Below, in pieces: positions 1 through 10,171 of a DNA stretch of 39,751 nucleotides. Position 1 is the first letter of the stretch. Each line of letters begins with the position of its first letter. The stretch lies in NCBI GenBank assembly GCA_030148905.1, contig JASBSO010000245.1, positions 1-39,751 on the forward strand. Reading direction: 5' to 3'. Below the pieces are notes generated by a model that did not search any database, had not been told where the DNA came from, and saw nothing but the letters and a program-made list of their open reading frames with translations. Source of the stretch: Kordiimonadaceae bacterium (lineage in GTDB: Bacteria; Pseudomonadota; Alphaproteobacteria; Sphingomonadales; Kordiimonadaceae). Made by a program: the position numbers and the translations under genes.

Positions 1-156
1 TTTAAGGGGCTTATGACCTTTGACGCGATCAGCCTTTCTGCCGAAATGATTGTCGACATCACCCTCACGCTGTGTTTGCTGTTTTTCAGTTCAATGTTCT
101 TTTGGCTTTTGCGTACAGAAAACACCGGCAGCGATGAAGGCGGCATGACCGCATGA
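1..156 (+). CDS. Small membrane protein, C-terminal part (5' end outside window or start at 13)
   Basis: Frame 1 reads [51 protein letters not shown]; hydrophobic helix; TGA at 154-156 overlaps the ATG of the next gene (ATGA). Confidence 0.5.
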   Translation, partial: FKGLMTFDAISLSAEMIVDITLTLCLLFFSSMFFWLLRTENTGSDEGGMTA

Positions 157-362
157 GCGGTGCGTTGGACAACCGCATCCGTGTCTTCCGCGCCGAACAC
201 CGGATGAGCCAGGAAGACCTCGCAAGCGCCATTGGGGTCAGCCGCAAAACCATTTCCACCATTGAAGTGGGCCGATTTGTGCCCTCGACCATTATTGCGC
301 TGAAAATCGCCCGCTATTTCGGTGTCCCGGTTGAAGAGGTGTTTTCACTGCGTATGAATTGA
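153..362 (+). CDS. Short XRE-family helix-turn-helix transcriptional regulator
   Basis: 69 aa, [47 protein letters not shown] is a classic Cro/CI HTH. Confidence 0.9.
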   Translation: MSGALDNRIRVFRAEHRMSQEDLASAIGVSRKTISTIEVGRFVPSTIIALKIARYFGVPVEEVFSLRMN

Positions 363-418
363 GACATGCGAGCGAAATCAGCGTTTGCAGGCGCGCCTTT
401 AGGGCCTATAGAAGGGCC

Positions 419-1942
419 ATGACCTTCTCCAGCCTGCGCGACTTTATCCATCATCTGGAACAAGAGGGTCGGCTGGTGCGCGTGCGCCAGCCGGTCTCGA
501 CGCATCTTGAGATGACCGAAATTCAAACCCGGGTCATCGCCGAGGGCGGGCCCGCAATTCTGTTTGAGCATGTGGTCACGGAAACCGGCGAGAAAAGCGA
601 CATGCCGGTCCTCGTCAACCTGTTTGGCACCGTTGAACGCGTGGCATGGGGCATGGGGCGCGAGCCCGGCGGCCTGCGCAGCGTCGGCGAGACCCTCGCC
701 TTCCTCAAACAGCCGGAACCTCCGCGCGGTATCAAGGACGCAATCAACCTCTTGCCCATGGCGCGGCAGGTGATGGCGATGCGCCCCAAAACCGTGCGCA
801 AAGCCCCCTGTCAGGAGGTGGTGCTGACCGGCGATGACATCGACCTGCACACACTGCCGATCCAGACCTGCTGGCCCGGTGAGCCCGCGCCGCTGATCAC
901 CTGGCCGCTGGTGGTCACCAAGGGGCCAACCGGCAAGGCCGAGGATAATTTCAACCTCGGCATTTACCGCATGCAGCGGCTGTCGAAACATGAAACGCTG
1001 ATGCGCTGGCTCAAACACCGCGGCGGCGCGCAGCATCACCAGCGCTGGAAAGACAAAACGCCCGAGCCCTTGCCTGCGGCGGCCGTGATCGGAACTGACC
1101 CCAGCACAACGCTTGCCGCCGTCACTCCGGTGCCCGACACGCTGTCTGAATATCAGTTTGCCGGACTTTTGCGCGGCAAGCCGGTGGAACTGGTGGACTG
1201 CAAGACCGTCCCGCTCAAGGTGCCCGCCAGCGCCGAGATTGTCATCGAGGGTCATGTCAGCCTGACCGACTACCGCGACGAAGGGCCGTACGGCGATCAT
1301 ACCGGCTATTATAATTCGGTGGAGCCGTTCCCGGTGTTTACCGTCAGTGCCATCACCATGCGCCGCGACCCGATTTACCTGTCGACCGACACCGGCCGCC
1401 CGCCGGACGAGCCCAGCGTGCTGGGCGAGGCGCTGAACGAGGTGTTCATCCCCCTCCTCCAACAGCAATTCCCAGAAATTGTGGATTTCTGGCTCCCGCC
1501 CGAGGGATGCAGTTACCGCATTGCCGTTGTGTCGATGAAAAAGGCCTATGCCGGGCACGCCAAGCGCGTGATGATGGGCGTGTGGTCGTTCCTGCGCCAA
1601 TTTGTCTACACCAAATTTGTCATTGTGGTGGACGACGACATCAACGCCCGCGACTGGAAGGATGTGATGTGGGCCATGTCGACCCGTATGGACCCGGTGC
1701 GCGACCTGGTGACGGTCGAGAACACCCCCATCGACTATCTGGATTTTGCCTCACCCGTGTCGGGCCTTGGCGGCAAGCTGGGCCTGGATGCCACCAACAA
1801 GGTGGACGGCGAAACCGACCGCGAATGGGGCCGCGAAATCGCTATGGACGACGCTGTGATTGACCGGGTGGACAGCATTTGGGATACGCTCGGCCTGCCC
1901 GGCAGTGGCACGTCAATTTTCCGCAAAGAGACAAAAGGATAA
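419..1942 (+). CDS. ubiD: UbiD family decarboxylase
   Basis: [39 protein letters not shown]..., [44 protein letters not shown] at 419 preferred over the upstream 359 start. Confidence 0.9.
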   Translation: MTFSSLRDFIHHLEQEGRLVRVRQPVSTHLEMTEIQTRVIAEGGPAILFEHVVTETGEKSDMPVLVNLFGTVERVAWGMGREPGGLRSVGETLAFLKQPEPPRGIKDAINLLPMARQVMAMRPKTVRKAPCQEVVLTGDDIDLHTLPIQTCWPGEPAPLITWPLVVTKGPTGKAEDNFNLGIYRMQRLSKHETLMRWLKHRGGAQHHQRWKDKTPEPLPAAAVIGTDPSTTLAAVTPVPDTLSEYQFAGLLRGKPVELVDCKTVPLKVPASAEIVIEGHVSLTDYRDEGPYGDHTGYYNSVEPFPVFTVSAITMRRDPIYLSTDTGRPPDEPSVLGEALNEVFIPLLQQQFPEIVDFWLPPEGCSYRIAVVSMKKAYAGHAKRVMMGVWSFLRQFVYTKFVIVVDDDINARDWKDVMWAMSTRMDPVRDLVTVENTPIDYLDFASPVSGLGGKLGLDATNKVDGETDREWGREIAMDDAVIDRVDSIWDTLGLPGSGTSIFRKETKG

Positions 1943-1950
1943 GGGCTTCC

Positions 1951-3291
1951 ATGACGCAATCACCACTCGGTCGTGTTGAACAGTTGATCAAAAGCGCCTT
2001 AAAGGCCGGGGCCGACGCCGCCGACGCGGTGGCCATTTCCGGTCATTCACGGTCGGTCAGCTGGCGCGAAGGCAAGCTGGAAGACGTTGAAGGCAGCGAA
2101 GGCACCGATATTGGCCTGCGCGCCTTTGTCGGGCGGCGCCAGGCCATCACCTCAACCAGCAACATGACACCGGCGGCGCTGGACGAACTGGTTGCCCGCA
2201 CCGTCGCCATGGCGAAGGCCGCACCCGAAGATCCGCATTGCGGATTGCTGGATGAAGCGTCGCTTTTGTCAGGCGCACCCAAAAACCTGGACCTGTTTGA
2301 CGCCACCGACCCCGGCCTTGATGCGCTGAAAGACCAGGCGCGCGCGGCCGAAGACGCCGTGCGCAGCGTCCGCGGCGTTACCAATTCTGATGGTGCCAGT
2401 GCCTCAATGAGTACACGCCAGATCGCGCTTGCAACCAGCACCGGCTTTGCCCGCACCTATGACAGCACCAGCTTTGGCGTGTCGGTTTCTGCGATCGCAG
2501 AAGCAGACGGTGTGATGGAACGCGACTATGACTACAGCTCGGCGCGGCATTGGGCCGACCTTGATGGCGCAACAGAGATTGGTCGCAGCGCCGGTAATCT
2601 GACCGTTCGGCGCCTGGGTGCCAAACAGCTGAAAAGCGGCCGCATGCCCGTGGTGTTTGCGCCGCGTGTTGCCAATTCGCTGATTGGACATTTGGTCGGG
2701 GCAATCAGCGGCGACGCGATCGCGCGCGGCAGCAGCTTCCTGAAAGGCGCGATGAACAGCGAGGTGTTTGCACCCTCGGTCTCGATTATCGATGACCCGC
2801 TGCGCCCACGCGGGCTGCGGTCGCGCCCCTTTGACGGCGAAGGCGCACCCACGACTGTGACCCATCTGATCGACAAAGGTGTGTTGAAAACCTGGATGCT
2901 GAATGCGGCAACGGCGCGGCAGTTGAACCTTGGCATAACCGGCCACGCCTCGCGTGGGGTGGGGTCTGTTCCGGGCATCAGTGGTTCCAACCTCTATATG
3001 ACCGCAGGTCCCATCAGCCCGCATGACCTGATCGGCGAGATTGATGACGGGTTTTACGTCACCGAGCTGATCGGCATGGGCGTCAACGGTGTGACCGGCG
3101 ATTATAGCCGCGGTGCCGCGGGTCTGCGCATTGAGGGCGGCACCCTGACCCATGCGGTAAGCGAGGTCACCATCGCCGGCAATTTGAAAGACATGTTTAA
3201 AAACCTAACGCCTGCAAATGACCTTGAGTTCCGCTACGGCATCAACGCTCCGACCGTGCGCATTGACGGCATGACCCTCGCCGGGGCGTAA
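1951..3291 (+). CDS. pmbA: TldD/PmbA family metallopeptidase (TldE/PmbA subunit)
   Basis: SVSWREGKLEDVEGSEGTDIGLRAFVGRRQA, ATARQLNLGITGHASRG, YVTELIGMGVNGVTGDYSRGAAGLRIEGG; ATG at 1951. Confidence 0.9.
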   Translation: MTQSPLGRVEQLIKSALKAGADAADAVAISGHSRSVSWREGKLEDVEGSEGTDIGLRAFVGRRQAITSTSNMTPAALDELVARTVAMAKAAPEDPHCGLLDEASLLSGAPKNLDLFDATDPGLDALKDQARAAEDAVRSVRGVTNSDGASASMSTRQIALATSTGFARTYDSTSFGVSVSAIAEADGVMERDYDYSSARHWADLDGATEIGRSAGNLTVRRLGAKQLKSGRMPVVFAPRVANSLIGHLVGAISGDAIARGSSFLKGAMNSEVFAPSVSIIDDPLRPRGLRSRPFDGEGAPTTVTHLIDKGVLKTWMLNAATARQLNLGITGHASRGVGSVPGISGSNLYMTAGPISPHDLIGEIDDGFYVTELIGMGVNGVTGDYSRGAAGLRIEGGTLTHAVSEVTIAGNLKDMFKNLTPANDLEFRYGINAPTVRIDGMTLAGA

Positions 3292-3295
3292 CCCT

Positions 3296-4201
3296 GTGGG
3301 CGGTGCTCCAAAAGGCCAGCAGCCGTCGATTGATATCGACGAAGCCGACTTTTGGATGGACCCTGATTGCCCTTGGGGCCTTGATGATGACCTGCGGCTT
3401 GCCCGCGAGGTCACCCGCGAAGCGGGGCGTATTGCCCTGGGGTATTTTCGCCGTAATGAACTGCGCCAATGGGACAAGGGCCGCGACGGTCCGGTGACCG
3501 AGGCGGACTTTGCCGTTGATAATTTTCTGCGCACCACCTTGCTGCAAAACCGGCCGGGTTATGGCTGGCTGTCGGAGGAAACCGAAGACCAGCCCGAACG
3601 CTTGAAATGCGGGCGCTTGTGGGTGGTTGACCCGATCGACGGCACCCGGTCCTTTGTCGCGGGCGGCGAAAACTGGGCCATATCGGTGGCGTTGATCGAA
3701 AAGGCGAAACCCGTCATCGCCGCGCTCTATGCGCCGGTTCAAAATGCCCTTTACATCGCGGCGCACGGGCGCGGAGCCAGCAAAAACGGGACGGATATTC
3801 AGGTCTCGGCAACCGCCGATATCGACGCCGCACACATGGCCGGAAGCGGACCCGCTTTTTTGGCGCACGAATACTGGCCGGTGCCCTGGCCCGAGACGAT
3901 GCGCTGCACCGAAATGAATTCGATCGCGCTGCGGCTTGCGCATGTGGCCGACGGCCAGGCCGATTGCTGTGTCACCCTGCGGCCCAAAAACGACTGGGAT
4001 GTCGCCGCCGCCGACCTGCTTGTCCGCGAAGCAGGCGGCCAGCTGACCACTGGCAAGGGCGAGCGGCTGTTGTTCAACCGCAAGCGGCCTCTGCATGCCC
4101 ATATCATGGCGAGCAATGACCATTTAATGCCCGAGCTTGAAGGCCGCGTCACCCCCGCACTGGAAGCGTGGGAAGAACGCCAGCGCCGCGCACCGATCTA
4201 G
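3296..4201 (+). CDS. Inositol monophosphatase / 3'(2'),5'-bisphosphate nucleotidase (CysQ-like)
   Basis: GRLWVVDPIDGTRSFVAGGENWAISVAL (D-P-I-D-G-T motif), NDWDVAAADLLVREAGG; GTG start. Confidence 0.85.
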   Translation: MGGAPKGQQPSIDIDEADFWMDPDCPWGLDDDLRLAREVTREAGRIALGYFRRNELRQWDKGRDGPVTEADFAVDNFLRTTLLQNRPGYGWLSEETEDQPERLKCGRLWVVDPIDGTRSFVAGGENWAISVALIEKAKPVIAALYAPVQNALYIAAHGRGASKNGTDIQVSATADIDAAHMAGSGPAFLAHEYWPVPWPETMRCTEMNSIALRLAHVADGQADCCVTLRPKNDWDVAAADLLVREAGGQLTTGKGERLLFNRKRPLHAHIMASNDHLMPELEGRVTPALEAWEERQRRAPI

Positions 4202-4211
4202 GGTCAGGACC

Positions 4212-4904
4212 CTAAAAATACAGCCGGAGCCCCGTCACCACGCGCCCATTGCCCACCGGGCCGTCTTGCGCGCTGTCGATATATTCAACCGTCAGCTCGA
4301 AATCGCGCCAGAAATAGCTGACACCAGCGCGCCAGTCGGCAATGTCGGCGCGGCCATCGCGTATGTCATAGCCCACATGCCCGATCACCGTCAGTTCGGG
4401 CAGGGTCGGGACCGGAATTTCCAGATTGGCAAAGCTATAAAGACTTTGGTTATCGGGTGTAAACCACCGCCCATCAGGCGCATAGACCAGACCGGACCGA
4501 ATATAAAGGAGGCCGAAATCACGGCTGACGCTGGCCTCAATTTCCGGAAAAAAGCGACTGGCGCCATCGCCGTGAAAGGTATCGAGGTTCACCGAAGCAT
4601 CAACGGTGAAACCATCTGCGTCAAAGGCATAGCCAACAAAACTGCGAATGCGCGCGTCGCCGCCTAAGAGGTCATCGACATATGACCCGGACAGCCCGCC
4701 GAAAACGCCGCTATCTGTCGACAAATCAAAGCGAAGTTCTGGCGACACATCAAAATCCGAAAGTGCCAGCCCCCGGTCGCGGCGGTCATGGGTCACCCCG
4801 ATATCACCGTACAGTTCAAACCCCTCGTCGCTGCCGCCGGCAATTTGCGCAAAGGCTGCGGGTGTCGTCAATGCTGCGATCAGGGTAAATAGAACAAAGC
4901 GCAC
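4212..4904 (-). CDS. TorF-like putative porin / outer-membrane protein
   Basis: Signal peptide VRFVLFTLIAALTTPAAFA, beta-rich repeats, C-terminal aromatic (LRLYF); probable GTG start at 4904 preceded by GGAGAC. Confidence 0.6.
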   Translation of the reverse strand: MRFVLFTLIAALTTPAAFAQIAGGSDEGFELYGDIGVTHDRRDRGLALSDFDVSPELRFDLSTDSGVFGGLSGSYVDDLLGGDARIRSFVGYAFDADGFTVDASVNLDTFHGDGASRFFPEIEASVSRDFGLLYIRSGLVYAPDGRWFTPDNQSLYSFANLEIPVPTLPELTVIGHVGYDIRDGRADIADWRAGVSYFWRDFELTVEYIDSAQDGPVGNGRVVTGLRLYF

Positions 4905-4906
4905 GT

Positions 4907-5695
4907 TCAGTCTCCTTCCAGTGCGAGAAGCGGGTCGAGCCGCACCGCGCCCCAATTGATCCGCCAGTCCACATGCGGGCCGTTCGCCCGCCCGGTTGCG
5001 CCGATGGTGCCAATCGGGTCACCCTGGTTGATGGTTTGCCCCTCTTCAACCGTCACGCTGTTCATATGAAAAAGCGTCGAGGTTACACCGAAGCCGTGAT
5101 CGATGATCACGATCCCCCCTTCCAAGAGAAAATCGGGTGCGGCGAGCCGCACCACCCCGCCCGCAGGGGCCACAATAGGGGTACCCGTGGGCCCGGCGAT
5201 ATCCAGCCCATAATGCGGCGACCGCGGCTGGCCATTCAATATGCGCTGGCTGCCATAAAAGCCTGAAAATCGCCCTTCTGCCGGGCGGATAAACCCGCCG
5301 CGCCAAAATTGATCGTCGGTCGTCTCGGCGCGGGCACGGCGCACACGGCCGGTTTCAACCTTGCGGCGCGCCGTCCATTCGGGCGGCGGGGTGACAGTTT
5401 TGGGCGGCAGGCCGTTGACGCGCTCGATGTCAAAGTCGCGCTGGGCAATCTGAAAACTATCTGTGCAGGTGCCACTCTCGCCCGTAATGGTAATGTTAAC
5501 ACTGCCTTCGGCCTCGCGCGACAATCCAAAAACAAACACCCCATCTGACGTGCTTTTCACTGGTTTCCCGTCAACCATCACCTGGCTGCCGGGTGCGGCC
5601 TGCGCAGTGATCAGGGCCCCCTGCGTCACCTCGCCGGTCATCGCGGCAAGGCATGCGCCTGCATTCATCAGTGCTGCCAATATCACAGCGGTCAT
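4907..5695 (-). CDS. M23 family metallopeptidase (LytM/murein endopeptidase-like)
   Basis: SPHYGLDIAGPTGTPIVAPAGGVVRLA...GGIVIIDHGFGVTSTLFHMNSVTVEEGQTINQGDPIGTIGATGRANGPHVDWRI. Confidence 0.9.
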   Translation of the reverse strand: MTAVILAALMNAGACLAAMTGEVTQGALITAQAAPGSQVMVDGKPVKSTSDGVFVFGLSREAEGSVNITITGESGTCTDSFQIAQRDFDIERVNGLPPKTVTPPPEWTARRKVETGRVRRARAETTDDQFWRGGFIRPAEGRFSGFYGSQRILNGQPRSPHYGLDIAGPTGTPIVAPAGGVVRLAAPDFLLEGGIVIIDHGFGVTSTLFHMNSVTVEEGQTINQGDPIGTIGATGRANGPHVDWRINWGAVRLDPLLALEGD

Positions 5696-5769
5696 CGGCT
5701 ATAGGCTCCCTCGTTTTGCCGGGCACTGTGTGCGCTCGACTATGGCATTTTGATGATGGCTTTTCGGCA

Positions 5770-7200
5770 TCAGTCGAACAACTGCCCCTGTTTGTCTGCG
5801 TCGTGCTGAGGTTTACTTTTGCGTCTAGGTTTAGGCTTTGAGGATGCCGATTGCTGACCACCATCAATAACCGCGCCGCGCTCGCCGTCGCGGAACCGCA
5901 GGGTAATCTCGGCCCCGGATTTCAGGCGCGCCTGATCTTTCACCACAGCTCCAGCGCTATCAAAAACCAGCGCATAGCCACGCGACAAGGTGTTTTCATA
6001 TCCCAGCGACGCCAACAGTCTGGCACTGGCCGCCAGCCGCTCTGTCCGCATGTGCAAATGGCGCTCCGCAGCCGGGCGCAGCCGCGCCGCCGCGCCGTGC
6101 AGCGACTGTATCAGCGCGTCCGTCTGACGTTTGAGATAGGACGGTTTGAGCGCCGCCGCAAACCGGGCCAGCGCCGCCTGCTGCGTGGTCACCACCGCGC
6201 GCAAACCCTTGGGCAACCGCTCGCCCAGATCGTCAACCCGCTGGCCAGCCATACCAAGCAGATCCGCCGGGCGCGGCATCGCGCGGGCAAGCGCGCGCAC
6301 CCGCTCGCGGCGGTCAGCAATCAACCGCCCACCGACCAGGGTCATACGCCGATCAAGGTCGGCGATCTGCGCCTGCAATTCGCCGCGCACGGGCACCGCC
6401 ATTTCGGCCGCGCCCGTGGGGGTGGGCGCCCGCCGGTCGGCGGCAAAATCGATCAAGGTTGTATCGGTTTCATGGCCCACAGCCGAAATGAGCGGAATGG
6501 CGCTGTTCGCGGCGGCGCGCACCACCACCTCTTCGTTGAAGGCCCATAAATCCTCAATTGACCCGCCACCACGCGCGACGATCAACAGGTCGGGCCGGGC
6601 TGCGGTGCCTGCGTCCATCGCATTGAAGCCAGCAATCGCAGACGCGATCTCAGTCGCGGCCCCTTCGCCCTGCACCTTGACCGGCCAAATCCGCACATGG
6701 CTCGGGCAGCGGTCGGCCAGCCGGTGCAAGATATCGCGAATCACCGCCCCGGTGGGCGAGGTGACCACCCCGATGGTGCGCGGCAGAAACGGGATTGGCC
6801 GCTTGCGCTCGGGCGCGAACAGCCCCTCGGCGGCCAGCTTTTTTTTGCGCTCTTCCAATAGCGCCATCAGCGCACCCGCACCGGCGGGGTTCATCTGATC
6901 GACCTTCATTTGGTATTTTGAGCGCGCTGGATAGGTCGTCAACTGCCCGGTGCACACCACCTCAAGCCCGTCTTCGGGCTGAAAGCCAAGTTTGGCTGCC
7001 TGACCGCGCCACATCACCCCGTCGAGCACCGCATCGGCGTCCTTGAGGGCAAAATACACATGGCCCGAGGCCGCGCGCTTGACCCCCGACAGCTCGGCCC
7101 GCACCCGGACATAGCCAAACTGGTCTTCGACGCTTTTTTTCAGCTTGCGCGACAGCTCGGAAACCGAAAACTCCGGAACATTGATCAATGTATCGGTCAT
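5770..7200 (-). CDS. xseA: Exodeoxyribonuclease VII large subunit
   Basis: FSVSELSRKLKKSVEDQFGYVRVRAELSGVKRAASGHVYFALKD; ITSPTGAVIRDILHRL-type region; ARGGGSIEDLWAFNEE; SAVGHETDTTLIDFAADRRAPTPTGAAE. Confidence 0.97.
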   Translation of the reverse strand: MTDTLINVPEFSVSELSRKLKKSVEDQFGYVRVRAELSGVKRAASGHVYFALKDADAVLDGVMWRGQAAKLGFQPEDGLEVVCTGQLTTYPARSKYQMKVDQMNPAGAGALMALLEERKKKLAAEGLFAPERKRPIPFLPRTIGVVTSPTGAVIRDILHRLADRCPSHVRIWPVKVQGEGAATEIASAIAGFNAMDAGTAARPDLLIVARGGGSIEDLWAFNEEVVVRAAANSAIPLISAVGHETDTTLIDFAADRRAPTPTGAAEMAVPVRGELQAQIADLDRRMTLVGGRLIADRRERVRALARAMPRPADLLGMAGQRVDDLGERLPKGLRAVVTTQQAALARFAAALKPSYLKRQTDALIQSLHGAAARLRPAAERHLHMRTERLAASARLLASLGYENTLSRGYALVFDSAGAVVKDQARLKSGAEITLRFRDGERGAVIDGGQQSASSKPKPRRKSKPQHDADKQGQLFD

Positions 7201-7308
7201 CTTTTGGTGCGTCTGCCCCTTGTTGTTGCCGGATGCTGTGGTTAGAAAAGCCTAAAGCCTTTGCCCAGCTATACAAGGGCATTCGGGGCGTTTCAAAGGG
7301 AAGTCGAT

Positions 7309-8568
7309 ATGCGTGTTTTGGTTTTGGGGGGTGGCGGCCGCGAGCACGCGTTGGTGTGGAAGATTGCGCAGTCCCCACTTCTCACGGGGTTGCTGGCCTT
7401 ACCCGGCAGCGACGCCATTGCCGCGCACGCCAAATGCCTTGCGGGCGACCCGTGCGATATCGATACCGTATTGGGGGTGGTCGAGGCGCATAAGATTGAC
7501 CTTGTCGTCGTCGGGCCCGAAGCGCCGCTTGTCGCCGGCGTCAGCGACGCGCTCACCGGACGCGGTATTGCCGTTTTCGGCCCGTCCAAGGCGGCAGCGC
7601 AGCTGGAAAGCTCAAAAGGCTATACCAAACGCATCTGTGAGACGGCCGATATCCCAACGGGGCAGGCCGTTCAGGCAGATACCTTTGACGCCGCCCTGGC
7701 TGCGCTTGACCGCTTTTCCCTGCCGGTTGTGCTGAAGGCGGACGGGCTCGCCGCTGGCAAAGGCGTGGTCATTGCCGAAACCCGGGCGGACGCCGAGACC
7801 GCCGCGCGCGACCTGCTGTCGGCATATGGCCCGCCGCTCTTGGTTGAAGAGTTTCTGGTCGGCGACGAGATCTCGTTTTTCGCCCTGTCCGACGGGACCA
7901 ATATTCTGCCACTAGCGTCAGCGGAAGACCACAAAGCCGCCTATGATGGCGACAGGGGCCCCAACACCGGTGGCATGGGGGCGTTTTCGCCCTCGGCGCT
8001 GATGACAGATGCGCTCCAGGCCGACGTGATGGCCCGGATTATCCGCCCAACGGTTGCGGCCATGCATGCGGCAGGCACGCCGTTCAAGGGTGTTTTATAT
8101 GCCGGTCTGATGCTGACCAAGGACGGTCCAAAATTGCTGGAATACAATGCCCGCTTTGGCGACCCGGAATGCCAGATTTTGATGCTGCGCATGGAAAGCG
8201 ACATACTTCCCCTGCTGATGGCCGTGGCCGAGGGGCGGCTTGATGACTGCACGCCGCCGTCCTGGTCATCCGGTGCAGCGGCCACCATTGTGATGGCCGC
8301 CAAGGGCTATCCCGGCGCGTATGAAAAAGGCGCGCCCATTACCGGCCTTGACCGCGCCCGAGCAGCGGGTGCGACGATCTTTGAGGCGGGCACAAAACAC
8401 ACGGACGGTACTGTGCGCGCGGCCGGTGGCCGGGTGCTGAATGTCTGCGCCACGGGCCAAAACCGCACAGATGCGGTCACGGCCGCTTATGCGGGGGTCG
8501 CGCACATCGATTGGCCGGGCGGGTTTTACCGCCGCGACATCGGCCAGCGCACCTACAAAACCCGCTGA
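7309..8568 (+). CDS. purD: Phosphoribosylamine--glycine ligase
   Basis: MRVLVLGGGGREHALVWKIAQS, VVVGPEAPLVAG, VLKADGLAAGKGVVIA, DRGPNTGGMGAFSP, EYNARFGDPECQ. Confidence 0.98.
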   Translation: MRVLVLGGGGREHALVWKIAQSPLLTGLLALPGSDAIAAHAKCLAGDPCDIDTVLGVVEAHKIDLVVVGPEAPLVAGVSDALTGRGIAVFGPSKAAAQLESSKGYTKRICETADIPTGQAVQADTFDAALAALDRFSLPVVLKADGLAAGKGVVIAETRADAETAARDLLSAYGPPLLVEEFLVGDEISFFALSDGTNILPLASAEDHKAAYDGDRGPNTGGMGAFSPSALMTDALQADVMARIIRPTVAAMHAAGTPFKGVLYAGLMLTKDGPKLLEYNARFGDPECQILMLRMESDILPLLMAVAEGRLDDCTPPSWSSGAAATIVMAAKGYPGAYEKGAPITGLDRARAAGATIFEAGTKHTDGTVRAAGGRVLNVCATGQNRTDAVTAAYAGVAHIDWPGGFYRRDIGQRTYKTR

Positions 8569-8569
8569 T

Positions 8570-10171
8570 TTAAATCAAAAAGATATCGTCGCCGTCATCG
8601 CGGTCGTCGGTCAAACTGCGGACCTTGTGCGGCGGAAAGGTAACCTGAACCGTGGTGCCGATATTGGGTGTGCTTTGAATGCCCATGCTGGCCCCCAGTT
8701 TTTCGCTAAAGGCGGTCACCAGCGGCAGGCCAAGGCCAGAGCCTTCCTGCGCCTCGGCTGAGCCGCGATTAACCTGTCCAAATGGCCGCTTGGCTATGCG
8801 GATTTCTTCGGTGCTCATGCCGATGCCGGTATCCGCAATGCTGAGCCGGGCCCCACCATCGGGTGTTTGCAAAAACCGCATCGTCACCCGTCCACCCTTG
8901 CGGTTAAATTTCACCGCATTGGTCAGCAAATTGATGGTGATTTGCTTGATCAGGCGTTCATCGGCCTCGATTTGCAGATTATCATCAATTTCGGTTGTCA
9001 CCTGTATGCCGCCTTCCTTGGCACGGCGGGCAATGAGCGATGCACACATCGACAGGGCATTCGACGGATCGATCCAGCTGAACGAGGCATCCAACCGCCC
9101 GGCCTCAACCTTGGAGAGGTCCAGAATGTCTTTGATAATCGCCAAAAGGTGCGAGCCGCTGTGATGGATATCGGCGGCATATTCGCGGTATTTACGGTTG
9201 CCGATGGCGCCCAGATGCTCGTCACGGATAATCTCGGCAAAGCCCAAAATCGCATTGAGCGGCGTTCTCAGCTCGTGGCTCATATTGGCAAGAAATTCTG
9301 ACTTGGCGCGGTTGGCAATATCGGCCTCGTCGCGTCCGCGCTGCAGTTCCTGCGTTTCGGCCAGGTCGTCGGTTACATCGCGCCCCACCATCAGCAAAAG
9401 CGGCCTGCTGGCGCTGTCAATTTTTTGCGCGGCCAGCTGAAAATGCCGAATGACATTGCCGCGTGTCCGCACAACCGTCGGCACATCGGACATGCTGGCG
9501 TTGATCTTCATTTCTTGCAAAAAGCGTGAAAAGAAAATCGGCTCTGACCAGATATTGAGCGCCTCGGTGGTGCGACCAATCACATCTTCGCGCCGTCGGC
9601 CAAAGGTGTTCAAAAAGACCGGGTTCACATCAACAATGCTGCCGTCCGAACGGTCAATAATCGCCATCAGTTCGGGCGAGAGATTGAAAATCTCGTGAAA
9701 GACCTCCAGCGACTCTGCCGGAAGGCCCGAATAATGCTGGTATCTGGAAATGTCGATAACGGTCAGCAGAACCGCGGGCCCACCCTGATACTGAACCCGC
9801 CGCCCCTCGGCACGCATCCACACGCATCGCTCGCGCGTATCGCGCAGGCGAAATTCAACCGACTCGCCCCCGCCTTCGTCCTCGCCCTCGAGACACAGAT
9901 CAAGATAATTGCTGATGGCCGTCGTGTCGCGGCTGTCCAGCCAGTCGGACAGCAAACCAATGGTTTCAACCGGGTCCTTTGTCCCGGCGGCCATGCGGCG
10001 AAAGGCCTGATTGGCAAAGACGGCGCGCCCATCCCTGACGATCACCAACCCGTCGGGCAGAGCATTCAGTACCGAGTCAACCCCATCAATTTGCGGGTCT
10101 TCGATGGCCTGCCCAGAAAGTGTTTGGTCCTGATCGTCCATCTTGGTCACGGCGCCGGTGGCTACCCCCAC
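8570..10171 (-). CDS. PAS-domain sensor histidine kinase (PleC/DivJ/PdhS-like HisKA), no receiver domain
   Basis: PAS segments (LPDGLVIVRDGRAVFANQAF; LMAIIDRSDGSIVDVNPVFLNTFGRR), H-box SEFLANMSHELRTPLNAILGFAEII, HATPase NLLTNAVKFN...DTGIGM...GSGLGLPLV. An internal Met at 10141 is an alternative start. Confidence 0.9.
   Translation of the reverse strand: MGVATGAVTKMDDQDQTLSGQAIEDPQIDGVDSVLNALPDGLVIVRDGRAVFANQAFRRMAAGTKDPVETIGLLSDWLDSRDTTAISNYLDLCLEGEDEGGGESVEFRLRDTRERCVWMRAEGRRVQYQGGPAVLLTVIDISRYQHYSGLPAESLEVFHEIFNLSPELMAIIDRSDGSIVDVNPVFLNTFGRRREDVIGRTTEALNIWSEPIFFSRFLQEMKINASMSDVPTVVRTRGNVIRHFQLAAQKIDSASRPLLLMVGRDVTDDLAETQELQRGRDEADIANRAKSEFLANMSHELRTPLNAILGFAEIIRDEHLGAIGNRKYREYAADIHHSGSHLLAIIKDILDLSKVEAGRLDASFSWIDPSNALSMCASLIARRAKEGGIQVTTEIDDNLQIEADERLIKQITINLLTNAVKFNRKGGRVTMRFLQTPDGGARLSIADTGIGMSTEEIRIAKRPFGQVNRGSAEAQEGSGLGLPLVTAFSEKLGASMGIQSTPNIGTTVQVTFPPHKVRSLTDDRDDGDDIFLI

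Noticed and set aside
314-1600. 428-aa minus-strand ORF opposite ubiD
   Set aside because: Antisense shadow of a well-supported GC-rich gene; His/Arg/Gly/Ala-rich composition and no recognisable domain.
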